Below are positions 41,535 to 49,780 of a stretch of DNA of 60,436 nt, piece after piece. The stretch comes from Methylobacterium oryzihabitans. Its GTDB lineage: Bacteria > Pseudomonadota > Alphaproteobacteria > Rhizobiales > Beijerinckiaceae. Position 1 is the stretch's first letter, and each line of letters begins with the position of its first letter. A program made the translations under genes and the position numbers. The DNA is taken from positions 1 to 60,436 of the forward strand of contig NZ_SACP01000036.1 of NCBI RefSeq assembly GCF_004004555.2, read 5' to 3'. Under the pieces are notes generated by a model. The model had not been told where the DNA came from. It ran no database searches and saw only the letters and a program-made list of their open reading frames with translations.

Positions 41535-43883
41535 TCAGGCCGGCTCCACGAAGCTGTCGAGCACCATCTTGCGGCCGGCCTTGTCGAAGGCGACCGTGAG
41601 CTTGTTGCCGTCCACCGCCTCGACCGAGCCCGGCCCGAACTTGGTGTGGAAGATCCGCATGCCGGCGGCGTAGGCCGAGGCGGTGCCGGTGGACTTCGCC
41701 ACCAGCGTGCCCTCGATCTGCTGCGGCCCGCGCCGGCCGCCGCCGCGCCCGAACGGCTCGCGCGAAGGCCCCTGGCCGGCGGTGTTGGCCTGCGCCCGCT
41801 GCCAGCCCGGCGTGCCGTAGGACGAGCCGAACGGCACCGCCTGCCGGTCGAAGCGCGAGGCGCCGGCGGTGTAGTGCGCGGGCGCCTCCAGCACCTCGAC
41901 GCTCGCCTCCGGCAACTCGTCGATGAACCGGCTCGGGATCGTCGACGACCACAGGCCGTGGACCCGGCGGTTGACCGCGAACGAGATCCTCGCCCGCTTG
42001 CGCGCCCGGGTGAGGCCGACATGGGCGAGGCGCCGCTCCTCCTCCAGCCCGGCCCGGCCGCTTTCGTCGAGGGCGCGCTGGTTGGGAAACAGCCCGTCCT
42101 CCCAGCCCGGCAGGAACACGGTGTCGAATTCGAGCCCCTTGGCGGCGTGGAGCGTCATCAGGCTGACCCGCGCGCCGCCCTCGCCCTCGTTGGCGTCCAT
42201 CACCAGGGCGATGTGTTCGAGGAAGCCCGGCAGGTCCGGGAACTCCTCCATCGAGCGCACCAGCTCCTTGAGGTTCTCGAGCCGGCCGGTGGCGTCGGCG
42301 GAACGCTCCTTCTGCCACATCTCGGTGTAGCCGGATTCCTCCAGCACGGTCTGGGCGACCTCGGAATGCGGCTGGTTCTCGAGAAGCTTCGCCCAGCGCC
42401 CGAAGCCCGCCACCAGGGCGCGCAGGGACGAGCGCGGCTTGGGCTTCAGCTCCTCGGTCTCGATCACCATCCGGGCGGCCTGGAGCAGCGGCACCTGCGC
42501 CCGGCGCGACAGGCCGTGCAGGGCCTGGAGCGTCGCGTCGCCCAGCCCGCGCTTGGGGGTGTTGATGATCCGCTCGAAGGCGAGGTCGTCGGCCGGGTTG
42601 ACCGTCAGGCGCAGGTACGCGAGGGCGTCGCGCACCTCGGCCCGCTCGTAGAAGCGCGGACCGCCGATCACCCGGTAGGGCAGGCCGAGCTGGACGAAGC
42701 GGTCCTCGATCTCGCGCATCTGGGCCGAGATCCGCACCAGCACGGCGATCTGCGACAGGTCGTGGCCCTTGGCCTGGAAGCCCTCGATCGCCTCGCAGAG
42801 CGTCCGGGCCTCCTCCTCGGAATCCCAGGCGCCCGACACCGTGACCTTCTCGCCGGCGACGGCCTCGGTGCGCAGGGTCTTGCCGAGCCGGCCCTCGTTG
42901 CGGGCGATGAGCGTCGAGGCGGCGGCGAGGATGTGGCCGGTCGAGCGATAGTTGCGCTCGAGCCGCACCACGACGGCGCCCGGGAAGTCGTGCTCGAAGC
43001 GCAGGATGTTGTCGACCTCGGCGCCGCGCCAGCCGTAGATCGACTGGTCGTCGTCGCCGACGCAGGCGACGTTGCGGTGCCACTGCGCGAGCAGCCGCAG
43101 CCACAGGTACTGGGCGACGTTGGTGTCCTGGTACTCGTCGACCAGGATGTAGCGGAAGCGGGTCTGGTAGGCGGCGAGGACGTCCGGGTTCTCGCGCCAC
43201 AGCCGCAGGCACAGCAGCAGCAGGTCGCCGAAATCGACCGCGTTGAGGGTCTTCAGCCGCTCCTGGTAGGTGGCGTAGAGCGCGCCGCCCTTGCCGTGGG
43301 CGAAGGCCCCGGCCTCGCCGGGGGGCACCTGCTCGGGGCCGAGGCCGCGGTTCTTCCAGCCGTCGATGGCGTGGGCGAGGCTGCGGGCCGGCCAGCGCTT
43401 CTCGTCGATGTCGGCCGCGGCGATGACCTGCTTGAGCAGGCGGAGCTGGTCGTCGGTGCCGAGGATGGTGAAGTCGGGCCGCAGGCCGACGAGCTCGGCG
43501 TGGCGGCGCAGGATCTTGGTGCCGATGGCGTGGAAGGTGCCGAGCCACGGCATGCCCTCGCCCGCCGGGCCGATCAGGGCGCCGATGCGCTCCTTCATCT
43601 CCCGGGCGGCCTTGTTGGTGAAGGTCACCGACAGGATGTCGAACGGGCGGGCGCGGCCGGTGGCGATGAGGTGGGCGATGCGGGTGGTGAGCACCCGCGT
43701 CTTGCCGGTGCCGGCCCCGGCCAGCACCAGCACCGGCCCCTCGGTGGCCTCGACGGCGCGGCGCTGCTCGGGGTTGAGCCCGTCGAGATAGGACGCGCCC
43801 TGCGGCGCCACGGCGGCGCGGGCGCGCGCGGCGATCGAGGTGGCGGGGGAGGGCGCCTCGGCCCCTGCGGGTTGGCGAGTCAT
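41535..43883 (-). CDS. uvrD: UvrD/PcrA-type superfamily 1 DNA helicase
   Basis: The 782-residue 3'-5' helicase has motif I LVLAGAGTGKTRVLTTRI, motif Ia SVTFTNKAAREMKERI, motif II YILVDEYQDTN, motif III VGDDDQSIYGWRGA, motif IV RLERNYRST, motif V VSLMTLHAAKGLEFD and motif VI HVGLTRARKR. It acts in nucleotide excision and mismatch repair. The C-terminal 60 residues form the Tudor-like UvrD tail (IFHTKFGPGSVEAVDGNKL). The promoter shows no GTTC-N7-GTTC LexA box. Confidence 0.96.
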   Translation of the reverse strand: MTRQPAGAEAPSPATSIAARARAAVAPQGASYLDGLNPEQRRAVEATEGPVLVLAGAGTGKTRVLTTRIAHLIATGRARPFDILSVTFTNKAAREMKERIGALIGPAGEGMPWLGTFHAIGTKILRRHAELVGLRPDFTILGTDDQLRLLKQVIAAADIDEKRWPARSLAHAIDGWKNRGLGPEQVPPGEAGAFAHGKGGALYATYQERLKTLNAVDFGDLLLLCLRLWRENPDVLAAYQTRFRYILVDEYQDTNVAQYLWLRLLAQWHRNVACVGDDDQSIYGWRGAEVDNILRFEHDFPGAVVVRLERNYRSTGHILAAASTLIARNEGRLGKTLRTEAVAGEKVTVSGAWDSEEEARTLCEAIEGFQAKGHDLSQIAVLVRISAQMREIEDRFVQLGLPYRVIGGPRFYERAEVRDALAYLRLTVNPADDLAFERIINTPKRGLGDATLQALHGLSRRAQVPLLQAARMVIETEELKPKPRSSLRALVAGFGRWAKLLENQPHSEVAQTVLEESGYTEMWQKERSADATGRLENLKELVRSMEEFPDLPGFLEHIALVMDANEGEGGARVSLMTLHAAKGLEFDTVFLPGWEDGLFPNQRALDESGRAGLEEERRLAHVGLTRARKRARISFAVNRRVHGLWSSTIPSRFIDELPEASVEVLEAPAHYTAGASRFDRQAVPFGSSYGTPGWQRAQANTAGQGPSREPFGRGGGRRGPQQIEGTLVAKSTGTASAYAAGMRIFHTKFGPGSVEAVDGNKLTVAFDKAGRKMVLDSFVEPA

Positions 43884-44003
43884 GCCCTCTCACTGGACCA
43901 AAACGCGAACGGCGTCGAGGGTGCGACGCCGCCGGACGGAACCCCCGGCCCGCCTCCGGCGTCGTTCCGCTATAGCGTCGATACCCCACAGGAGAGGATC
44001 GCC

Positions 44004-44255
44004 ATGCGTCTCCACGCCCTGCTCGTCACGAGCCTCGCCCTAGCCGCGGTGCCCGCCATGGCCCAGAACCAGCCGACCGTCTCCCGCGCCGAGCGCACCG
44101 TCGAGGGCCTCAACCGCTCGATGGAGACCCAGGGCCAGATCCGCAGCATCCAGCAGCAGAACCAGTTCAACACCAACCAGATCCGCGGCGACATGATGCG
44201 CAGCCAGAGCATGCCCTCCGCGCCCCCGCCGCCGATCGTGGTGGCGCCGCGCTGA
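44004..44255 (+). CDS. small secreted protein of unknown function
   Basis: The 83-residue protein has a clear signal peptide (MRLHALLVTSLALAAVPAMA, cleavage after AMA) and a strong ribosome site (AGGAGAGGATC). The mature 60 residues are Gln/Asn/Met-rich and polar (MRSQSMPSAPPPP at the end) with no known domain. It may be periplasmic. The palindromic element at 44356 follows 100 bp after the stop. Confidence 0.7.
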   Translation: MRLHALLVTSLALAAVPAMAQNQPTVSRAERTVEGLNRSMETQGQIRSIQQQNQFNTNQIRGDMMRSQSMPSAPPPPIVVAPR

Positions 44256-44604
44256 GCGCCGCTGGCCGGCCGCCGTTTCGACGGCGGCCATGGTGCAGGA
44301 GCAACGAGCCCGATGCCGTTCTGCTTCGGGCTGGCATGGGCCGGCGGCTGAACAGGCTCCCCTTTCCCGGACGACTGCAACGAAGTGGAAGGAGATCCGG
44401 GATCCAGCCGTAAGGCTCGCCGCGAAGCGGCTCCGCCTATCAGCGCTGTCGCTGTGTACGGACGCTTCGCGCCTTGTTGTGCTGGATCCCGGATCTCCTT
44501 CCGCTGACGCTTCAGTCGTCCGGGAAAGGGGAGCTTCCTGTGCTCGATGCTTCGACGCACCGATCGAGGAGGCTCCAGGGCGCGGCTGCGTTTCGGGCGC
44601 CTGC
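44256..44604. other. 349-bp gap holding the second palindromic element
   Basis: The gap between the small secreted protein and the L,D-transpeptidase end is mostly occupied by the 179-bp palindromic repeat at 44356-44534. The short flanks contain nothing recognisable. Confidence 0.6.
44356..44534. mobile_element. second copy of the palindromic element core, inverted
   Basis: The ends GCTCCCCTTTCCCGG (44356-44370) and CCGGGAAAGGGGAGC (44520-44534) are perfect inverted repeats. Inside, GGAGATCCGGGATCCAGC and GCTGGATCCCGGATCTCC match the core at 7617-7794. Read on the minus strand the left arm (CAGCACAACAAGGCGCGAAG, then CGTCC) corresponds to the plus strand of the first copy, so the two are opposite in orientation. 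The outer GAGCCTGTTTGA ends of copy 1 are not preserved on both sides, and no target duplication is evident. Confidence 0.75.
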
Positions 44605-46152
44605 TCAGGCCGGCGGCCGCGCCGCCGGCTGCGGCTTGGCCGCCGGACGGGCGGCATCGGCGGCCGGCACCGGCCGCTTCGGGATCGTCGCGGTCGTGGT
44701 CGGATCCGCGACCGGGCGGACCACCGGCGCCGCGACCGGCTGCGCCGGGGCGGCTGGGCCGCTGTCGAGGCCGTAGACGTCGTCGCGGAAATGCGCCCGG
44801 CCGTCCGGCGTGGCGTAGCCGGTCATGTACACGAAGGTGACCGGGACGGGCTTCCCGAGCTTGATGTCCCGGCGCTCGCCGGTGGCGATGCCGGTCTCGA
44901 TCTCCATCGGTCCCCAGGCGGTGCCGGGGCCGCCCGGGCCGGGGGTGCCGTCGAGCAGCCAGCCGACCAGTTCCTTCACCTCCGCCACCCGCACGCAGCC
45001 CGAAGAGTGGAAGCGGACGTCGCGGCTGAACAGCGACTTCGACGGCGTGTCGTGCAGGTACACCGCGTGGCGGTTCGGCATGTCGATCCGCACCTGCCCG
45101 AGCGAGTTGTCGAAGCCCGGATCCTGCCGCAGGGTGTAGTTCACCGCCTTCTCGGTCGACCAGTCGACGGCGGTCGGCTGGACCTCGTTGCCCTGCCCGT
45201 CGAGCATGCGGATGTGCATTTTGGCGAGGTAGCCCGGATCCTTGCGCATGTGCGGGATGATGTCCTTGCGGATCAGGGACACCGGCACGGTCCAGGTCGG
45301 ATTGAAGTTGACGTTGGTGATCTTCGTCTCGACCAGCGGCGAGGCGCGGTCGGGCTTGCCGACCACCGCGACGTAGCGGCGGGCGAGCGCGCCGTGCTCC
45401 ACCGCCTCGACGGTGGCCGACGGGATGTTGACCACGACGTAGCGCTCGCCGAACGGGAAGCTCGATCCCATCAGCCGCGCCGCCGAGGCGGCGAGCTGGC
45501 GCTGGCGGGTCGCCGCCGGGACGTTGAGGGCCTTCACGGTCAGCCGGGCGACGAGTCCGGAATCCGGCAGCCCATGCCGGACCTGGAACCGCTTCACCGC
45601 CGCGACCAGGGCCGGATCGAGCACGTCGGAGGCCGACGCCTCGGCGGCGAGGTCGCCGGTGAGGACGAGATGGCGCCGCAGGGCCGGCACCGCCGGGTTG
45701 CGCTCGCCGGGCTTGATCGTCAGGTCGGCCGGCAGGTCCGGCCAGCCGCCGGCCTCGGCGATGGCCTGATAGCGGTCGGCCATCCGAAGGGTGTCGAGGA
45801 AGGTCGCCGGCGTCAGGACCGGGCTCGGATCCTGGGAGATCCGCGCCAGCACCACCGGGGGCAGCTCGCGCGACGGCTTCTTCGCCGGTTCGGCGGCCTT
45901 GATGTCGGCGGGCTTGACCGGCTCCGCCGCCCGGGCTGGCTCGGGCGCGCGCGGCGCCGGCTTCTCCGCCTCGACCGTCGTCGGGCGCACCGGCCCGACC
46001 GGCAGGGGCGCCGGCTCGGCCGGGCGCGGCGTCTCGACGGGAATCGTTCCGGGCGGGACCGGCGCCTGGGCGAGGGACGCGCCGCAGCCGGCGAGCCACG
46101 CGAGGGCGGCGGCGCCGGACCGCAGGGACGAAACACGCTGACGCAGGACCAT
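44605..46152 (-). CDS. L,D-transpeptidase with peptidoglycan-binding domain (YcbB/LdtD-like)
   Basis: The 515-residue exported protein starts at ATG 46152 (AGGAGG six bases before). After a signal peptide and a Pro/Ala-rich linker (about 30-105) comes a long LdtD-type region with a PG-binding domain (LDPALVAAVKRFQVRHGLPDSG). A YkuD domain follows, containing YLHDTPSKSLFSRDVRFHSSG with the active His and the Cys of HSSGCVRV. It makes 3-3 peptidoglycan cross-links. The C-terminal 60 residues are Pro/Ala-rich. It is the second YkuD-fold protein in the window. Confidence 0.93.
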   Translation of the reverse strand: MVLRQRVSSLRSGAAALAWLAGCGASLAQAPVPPGTIPVETPRPAEPAPLPVGPVRPTTVEAEKPAPRAPEPARAAEPVKPADIKAAEPAKKPSRELPPVVLARISQDPSPVLTPATFLDTLRMADRYQAIAEAGGWPDLPADLTIKPGERNPAVPALRRHLVLTGDLAAEASASDVLDPALVAAVKRFQVRHGLPDSGLVARLTVKALNVPAATRQRQLAASAARLMGSSFPFGERYVVVNIPSATVEAVEHGALARRYVAVVGKPDRASPLVETKITNVNFNPTWTVPVSLIRKDIIPHMRKDPGYLAKMHIRMLDGQGNEVQPTAVDWSTEKAVNYTLRQDPGFDNSLGQVRIDMPNRHAVYLHDTPSKSLFSRDVRFHSSGCVRVAEVKELVGWLLDGTPGPGGPGTAWGPMEIETGIATGERRDIKLGKPVPVTFVYMTGYATPDGRAHFRDDVYGLDSGPAAPAQPVAAPVVRPVADPTTTATIPKRPVPAADAARPAAKPQPAARPPA

Positions 46153-46199
46153 CGCCCGCCTCCTGTCCGAGGATGCGGGCGGACGATGGCCGGTTAGGG

Positions 46200-47132
46200 T
46201 TACGAAACTCCTGCCGCAGGGGCCGCCCCGCGCCACATCAGCGCCGCGACGGTGCTGGCGAGGCGGGCGGCGGTGAGGGCCGACAGGCCGTCCCGGTCCT
46301 TGTCCGGCACCAGCTCGACGAGGGCCGCGCCGCGGATCCGCCCGCGGGCGGCGACCCCGTGCAGCAGCTCGATCACGTCCTGGTAGAACAGCCCGCCCGG
46401 CGTCGGCGCGTTGACCGCCGGCATGATCGCGAGGTCGAGGCCGTCGACGTCGATGCTCAGGAAGACGTCGGCGCCCTCCGGCACCAGGGCGGCCACGCCG
46501 TCGGGGCCGAGGCGGCGGAACTCCCGCATCGTCACGAGCCGGCTGCCCCAGGCGCGGGCGTCGGCGATCTGGTCGGGGGTGCCGCTGCCGAGCCCCCGGA
46601 TGCCGACCTGGACCATGCCGGCCACCCACGCCATCTCGGAGGCCCGCCGCATCGGGCTGCCGTAGCCGAGCGGGTTGCCCCGGATCACGTCGCCCCAGTC
46701 GACATGGGCGTCGATCTGCAGGATCGTCAGCGGCCCGTGCCCCTCATAGGCCTGGAGCACCGGGATCGGCACCGAATCGTCGCCGCCGAGCACGAGCGGC
46801 GCGGCGCCCGCGGCGAGCACCGCCCCGACCGCGGTGCGGATGCGGGTGCGGTTGCCCTCCGGGTCCGACGGGTCGGTGGCGACGTCGCCGCAATCGACCA
46901 CGCCGCCGTCCGGCGCCGGGAACGGCCCGTCGAGGTCGAAGTCGAGGTGGGACAGCGCGAAGCTCGCCGAGGCCGCCCGCAAGGCCGCTGGCGCCGCCGC
47001 GGCATGGCTCTCCTGCCCGATCTCGTAGGGCGAGGCGTTGGCGACGCCGAGGATCGCCACGCCCGTCCCCGCGAGACGGTCGGGATCCCCGGCGGGCAGG
47101 CCCGCGAAGGTCGGGCGGGGCGGTGCGGGCAT
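46200..47132 (-). CDS. ureohydrolase (agmatinase/arginase family)
   Basis: The 310-residue protein (start ATG 47132) has the binuclear manganese-site motifs in order: LVLGGDDSVPIP, QIDAHVDWGD and LSIDVDGLDLAIMPAVNAPTPGG. In most members the first is GGDHS; here the metal-binding His is Asp. That change occurs in some alphaproteobacterial agmatinase-like groups. The substrate, an agmatine- or guanidino-type compound, is not predictable. Confidence 0.85.
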   Translation of the reverse strand: MPAPPRPTFAGLPAGDPDRLAGTGVAILGVANASPYEIGQESHAAAAPAALRAASASFALSHLDFDLDGPFPAPDGGVVDCGDVATDPSDPEGNRTRIRTAVGAVLAAGAAPLVLGGDDSVPIPVLQAYEGHGPLTILQIDAHVDWGDVIRGNPLGYGSPMRRASEMAWVAGMVQVGIRGLGSGTPDQIADARAWGSRLVTMREFRRLGPDGVAALVPEGADVFLSIDVDGLDLAIMPAVNAPTPGGLFYQDVIELLHGVAARGRIRGAALVELVPDKDRDGLSALTAARLASTVAALMWRGAAPAAGVS

Positions 47133-47304
47133 CGGGGGGCGTCCTGCGGCGAAGGTTCGAGTGCTGGACGCGCGGCGCCGCGAAAGGTTCCTTCGCATCT
47201 GCGAGATCGGCGCTGCCGGAAACGCCGCCGTGCATCGGCGGGGATGGTCCGGGAGCGTTTTGCAGTGCAGCATGGCGCCTTCCTGTGGGCCTGCGAGGAC
47301 GGCG

Positions 47305-47526
47305 ATGAGCGTGATCGAACTGGTTCCGGTGGCCGAGGCCGCCGGGTTCACGGTGGGCTGCGTCGCGATCCACTGGGCGCGGGACTGGGCCGACACGCTC
47401 ACGGCCCTCCTCGCCGTCACCATCCTCAGCCTCGTGCTGCTGATCGTCGTGGTGGCGGGCATCCGGCATTCCGGCGACCCGGAAGGGATGGTCGCCGCGA
47501 TGGCCTACGCCAGCACGGCGTTCTGA
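47305..47526 (+). CDS. small single-span membrane protein
   Basis: A 73-residue frame from ATG 47305 with a moderate ribosome site (GCGAGG). It has an N-terminal polar part and one strong span LLAVTILSLVLLIVVVAGI, then a short polar tail. No family is recognised. It converges on ynfA with a 5-nt gap. Confidence 0.45.
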   Translation: MSVIELVPVAEAAGFTVGCVAIHWARDWADTLTALLAVTILSLVLLIVVVAGIRHSGDPEGMVAAMAYASTAF

Positions 47527-47531
47527 CCCGG

Positions 47532-47858
47532 TCAGGCCGGTCGCGGACCGAGCAGGATGATCCCGGTGCCGAGAAGGCACACCATAGCGCCCACCGTGTC
47601 CCAGCGGTCGGGCCGCTGGCCCTCGACGGTCCACAGCCACGCGAGCGAGGCGGCGACGTAGACGCCGCCATAAGCCGCGTAGGCGCGGCCCGCCGCCTCG
47701 CTCTCGACCCGGGTGAGCAGCCACGCGAACAGCGCCAGCGACAGCAGGCCGGGCCCGAGCCAGAGCGGCGAGCGGCCGAGGCGCAGCCAGGCCCAGAACG
47801 CGAAGCAGCCGGCGATCTCGGCGAGCGCCGCGCCGGCATAGGCGAGGAGGGTGGTCAT
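47532..47858 (-). CDS. ynfA: YnfA/UPF0060 membrane protein
   Basis: The 108-residue protein has four helices and the UPF0060 landmarks EIAGCFAFWAWLRLGRSPLWL, AGRAYAAYGGVYVAASLAWLW and RPDRWDTVGAMVCLLG. It is an SMR-like small transporter family. Its ATG overlaps the stop of the GlxA-type regulator (47855-47858), so the two are translationally coupled. Confidence 0.94.
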   Translation of the reverse strand: MTTLLAYAGAALAEIAGCFAFWAWLRLGRSPLWLGPGLLSLALFAWLLTRVESEAAGRAYAAYGGVYVAASLAWLWTVEGQRPDRWDTVGAMVCLLGTGIILLGPRPA

Positions 47859-48886
47859 CGGGTGGGGTCCGTGGCAGCCATGGTCCGCTCATAGCGGCCG
47901 GATCCGCCATCCGTCATCCCGGCGGCGAAGCGGGCGCGGTACGCCTGCGGGCCGACCCCGAGGGCGCGCAGGAAGCTGCGGCGCAGGGTCTCCTCGGAGC
48001 CGAAGCCGCACCGGGTGGCAACGCGGCCGACCGGCTGCCCCGCCTCCAGCATCCGGCACGCCGCCTCGACCCGCAGGGCCTCGACCGCCCGGGCCGGCGT
48101 GCGGCCGGTCGCCTCGCGGTAGTGCCGGCAGAAGCTGCGCGGGCTCATCGCCGCCCGCTCGGCCAGGACCGCCAGCGACAGGTCGGCGGACAGGTTGTCG
48201 CAGATCCAGGCATGCAGGCGCTCGAAGCGTCCGTCCCGGCTCTGGAGCGACAGCACGGTGCTGAACTGCGCCTGCCCGCCCGGGCGCTTGAGGAACACGA
48301 CGAGCTGGCGGGCGACCGCGAGGGCGGCGGCGTGGCCGAGATCGGCCTCGACCAGGGCGAGCGCGAGGTCGATGCCCGCCGTCACCCCGGCCGAGGTCCA
48401 GATCGCGCCGTCGCGAACGAAGATCGGGTCGGGATCGAGGCGCACGGCCGGGTACTGGCGGGCGAACTGGGCGCAGCGGTCCCAGTGGGTCACGGCCCGG
48501 CGGCCGTCGAGCAGGCCGGCCGCCGCGAGCAGGAAGGCGCCGCTGCACACCGAGGTCGTGCGCTGCGCGGCCGCCGCCCGCCGGCGCACCCAGCCGACGA
48601 GGGCCGGGTCGGCGCAGGCGGCATCGACCCCGCGCCCGCCCGCGACCACGAGGGTGTGCAGCGGGCGGTCGGCCGGCGGCAGCGGCGCGGTGCGGAACGG
48701 CAGGCCCGCCGTCGCCACGACCTCGTCGGCCGCCGCCACCACGGCGAGCCCGTAGGGCGCGGGGGCGCCAAGCGGCGCGAACTCGTTGGCGCTGGCGAAG
48801 ACCTGGAGCGGACCGGCGACGTCGAGCAACTGCACGCCGGGGTAGCACAGGATCTCGACGGAGCGGGTCGGTGGGATGGTTGGCAA
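47855..48886 (-). CDS. GlxA-type AraC family regulator (DJ-1/PfpI domain)
   Basis: The protein has an N-terminal DJ-1/PfpI-like domain (VEILCYPGVQLLDVAGPLQVF, TTSVCSGAFLLAAAGLLDG) and a C-terminal AraC double HTH (LSLAVLAERAAMSPRSFCRHYREATG, VGRVATRCGFGSEETLRRSF). I chose TTG 48886, giving 343 residues, because the ATG at 48961 would overlap the divergent gene's start codon. It is divergent from an isonitrile hydratase-like gene, a common regulator-target layout, and coupled to ynfA. Confidence 0.88.
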   Translation of the reverse strand: MPTIPPTRSVEILCYPGVQLLDVAGPLQVFASANEFAPLGAPAPYGLAVVAAADEVVATAGLPFRTAPLPPADRPLHTLVVAGGRGVDAACADPALVGWVRRRAAAAQRTTSVCSGAFLLAAAGLLDGRRAVTHWDRCAQFARQYPAVRLDPDPIFVRDGAIWTSAGVTAGIDLALALVEADLGHAAALAVARQLVVFLKRPGGQAQFSTVLSLQSRDGRFERLHAWICDNLSADLSLAVLAERAAMSPRSFCRHYREATGRTPARAVEALRVEAACRMLEAGQPVGRVATRCGFGSEETLRRSFLRALGVGPQAYRARFAAGMTDGGSGRYERTMAATDPTR

Positions 48887-48959
48887 GAAGCGAGGGGCCT
48901 TTGGCGATCGTGCCGCAGGCTGCGCGGCTAGGGTGGCGGCGTCAACCAGGAGCGCCGCC

Positions 48960-49649
48960 ATGACCGTCCGGGTCGGAATCCTCGTCTTTCCGCAGGTGCA
49001 GCAGCTCGACCTCACCGGCCCCTACGAGGTGTTCGCCTCGGCCGAGGGCGTGCGGGTCGACCTCGTGGCGAAGTCGCTCGCGCCGGTGCCGTCCTCGACC
49101 GGGCTCGCCTTCGCGCCGACGCTCGATTTCGCCGGCTGCCCGCCCCTCGACGTGCTCTGCGTGCCCGGCGGCGGCGGGGTCAACGCGCTGCTGGAGGATC
49201 CCGAGACCCTCGACTTCGTGCGCCGGCAGGCGAAGGGCGCGCGCTTCGTCACCTCGGTCTGCACCGGCGCCCTGGTGCTCGCCGCCGCCGGGCTGCTCGC
49301 GGGCGTGCGCGCGACGACGCACTGGAACGCCCACGACTTCCTCGCCCGCCTCGGCGCCGTGCCGGAGACCGGCCGCCTCGTGCGCGACGGCCGCTTCATC
49401 ACTGCCGGCGGCGTCACCGCGGGCATCGATTTCGGCCTCGCGGTCGTCGCCGCGCTGGTCGGCCGGGACGAGGCCGAGACGGTGCAGCTCGCGCTGGAAT
49501 ACGCACCCGCCCCGCCCTTCGACGCCGGCACCCCGCAGACGGCCTCGCCCGCGATCCTCGACCGGGCGAAGGCGCGGCTGGCCGCCTCGCGGGCGGCGCG
49601 GGAGGCGATCGTGGGCCGGATCGCGCCGGGCGAGGCCGCGCAGTCGTGA
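48960..49649 (+). CDS. inhA: isonitrile hydratase-like DJ-1/PfpI family enzyme
   Basis: The 229-residue protein matches Pseudomonas isonitrile hydratase in length and in key residues: Asp17 in QQLDLTGPYEVF and nucleophile Cys101 in VTSVCTGALVLAAAG. Those are the residues reported essential in the Pseudomonas enzyme. It would hydrate isonitriles to N-formamides. It is divergent from the GlxA-type regulator across about 73 bp. Other DJ-1 family roles remain possible. Confidence 0.82.
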   Translation: MTVRVGILVFPQVQQLDLTGPYEVFASAEGVRVDLVAKSLAPVPSSTGLAFAPTLDFAGCPPLDVLCVPGGGGVNALLEDPETLDFVRRQAKGARFVTSVCTGALVLAAAGLLAGVRATTHWNAHDFLARLGAVPETGRLVRDGRFITAGGVTAGIDFGLAVVAALVGRDEAETVQLALEYAPAPPFDAGTPQTASPAILDRAKARLAASRAAREAIVGRIAPGEAAQS

Positions 49650-49712
49650 GGACCGCCCGGAGCCGGTCCCGGGCGCCCTGCGACATCCGGTTGATCGCTT
49701 GAGGCGATCCCG

Positions 49713-49731
49713 GCGACCGCTGCGCGGTCGC
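49713..49731. terminator. 8-bp hairpin between converging genes
   Basis: GCGACCGC (49713-49720) and GCGGTCGC (49724-49731) pair around TGC between inhA and the solute-binding protein gene. The same stem with a different loop occurs at 38989-39006, together with nearby GCGATC sequences, suggesting a small repeat family. Confidence 0.5.
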
Positions 49732-49780
49732 TGCCGCGAGGCGGACATCCACCGCGCTCGTGCGTGCTGAGCCTCCCGTA

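Noticed and set aside
43884..44003. Possible LexA box in the uvrD promoter
   Set aside because: A GAAC occurs near 43909 but no second GAAC follows at seven bases; the expected direct repeat is absent.
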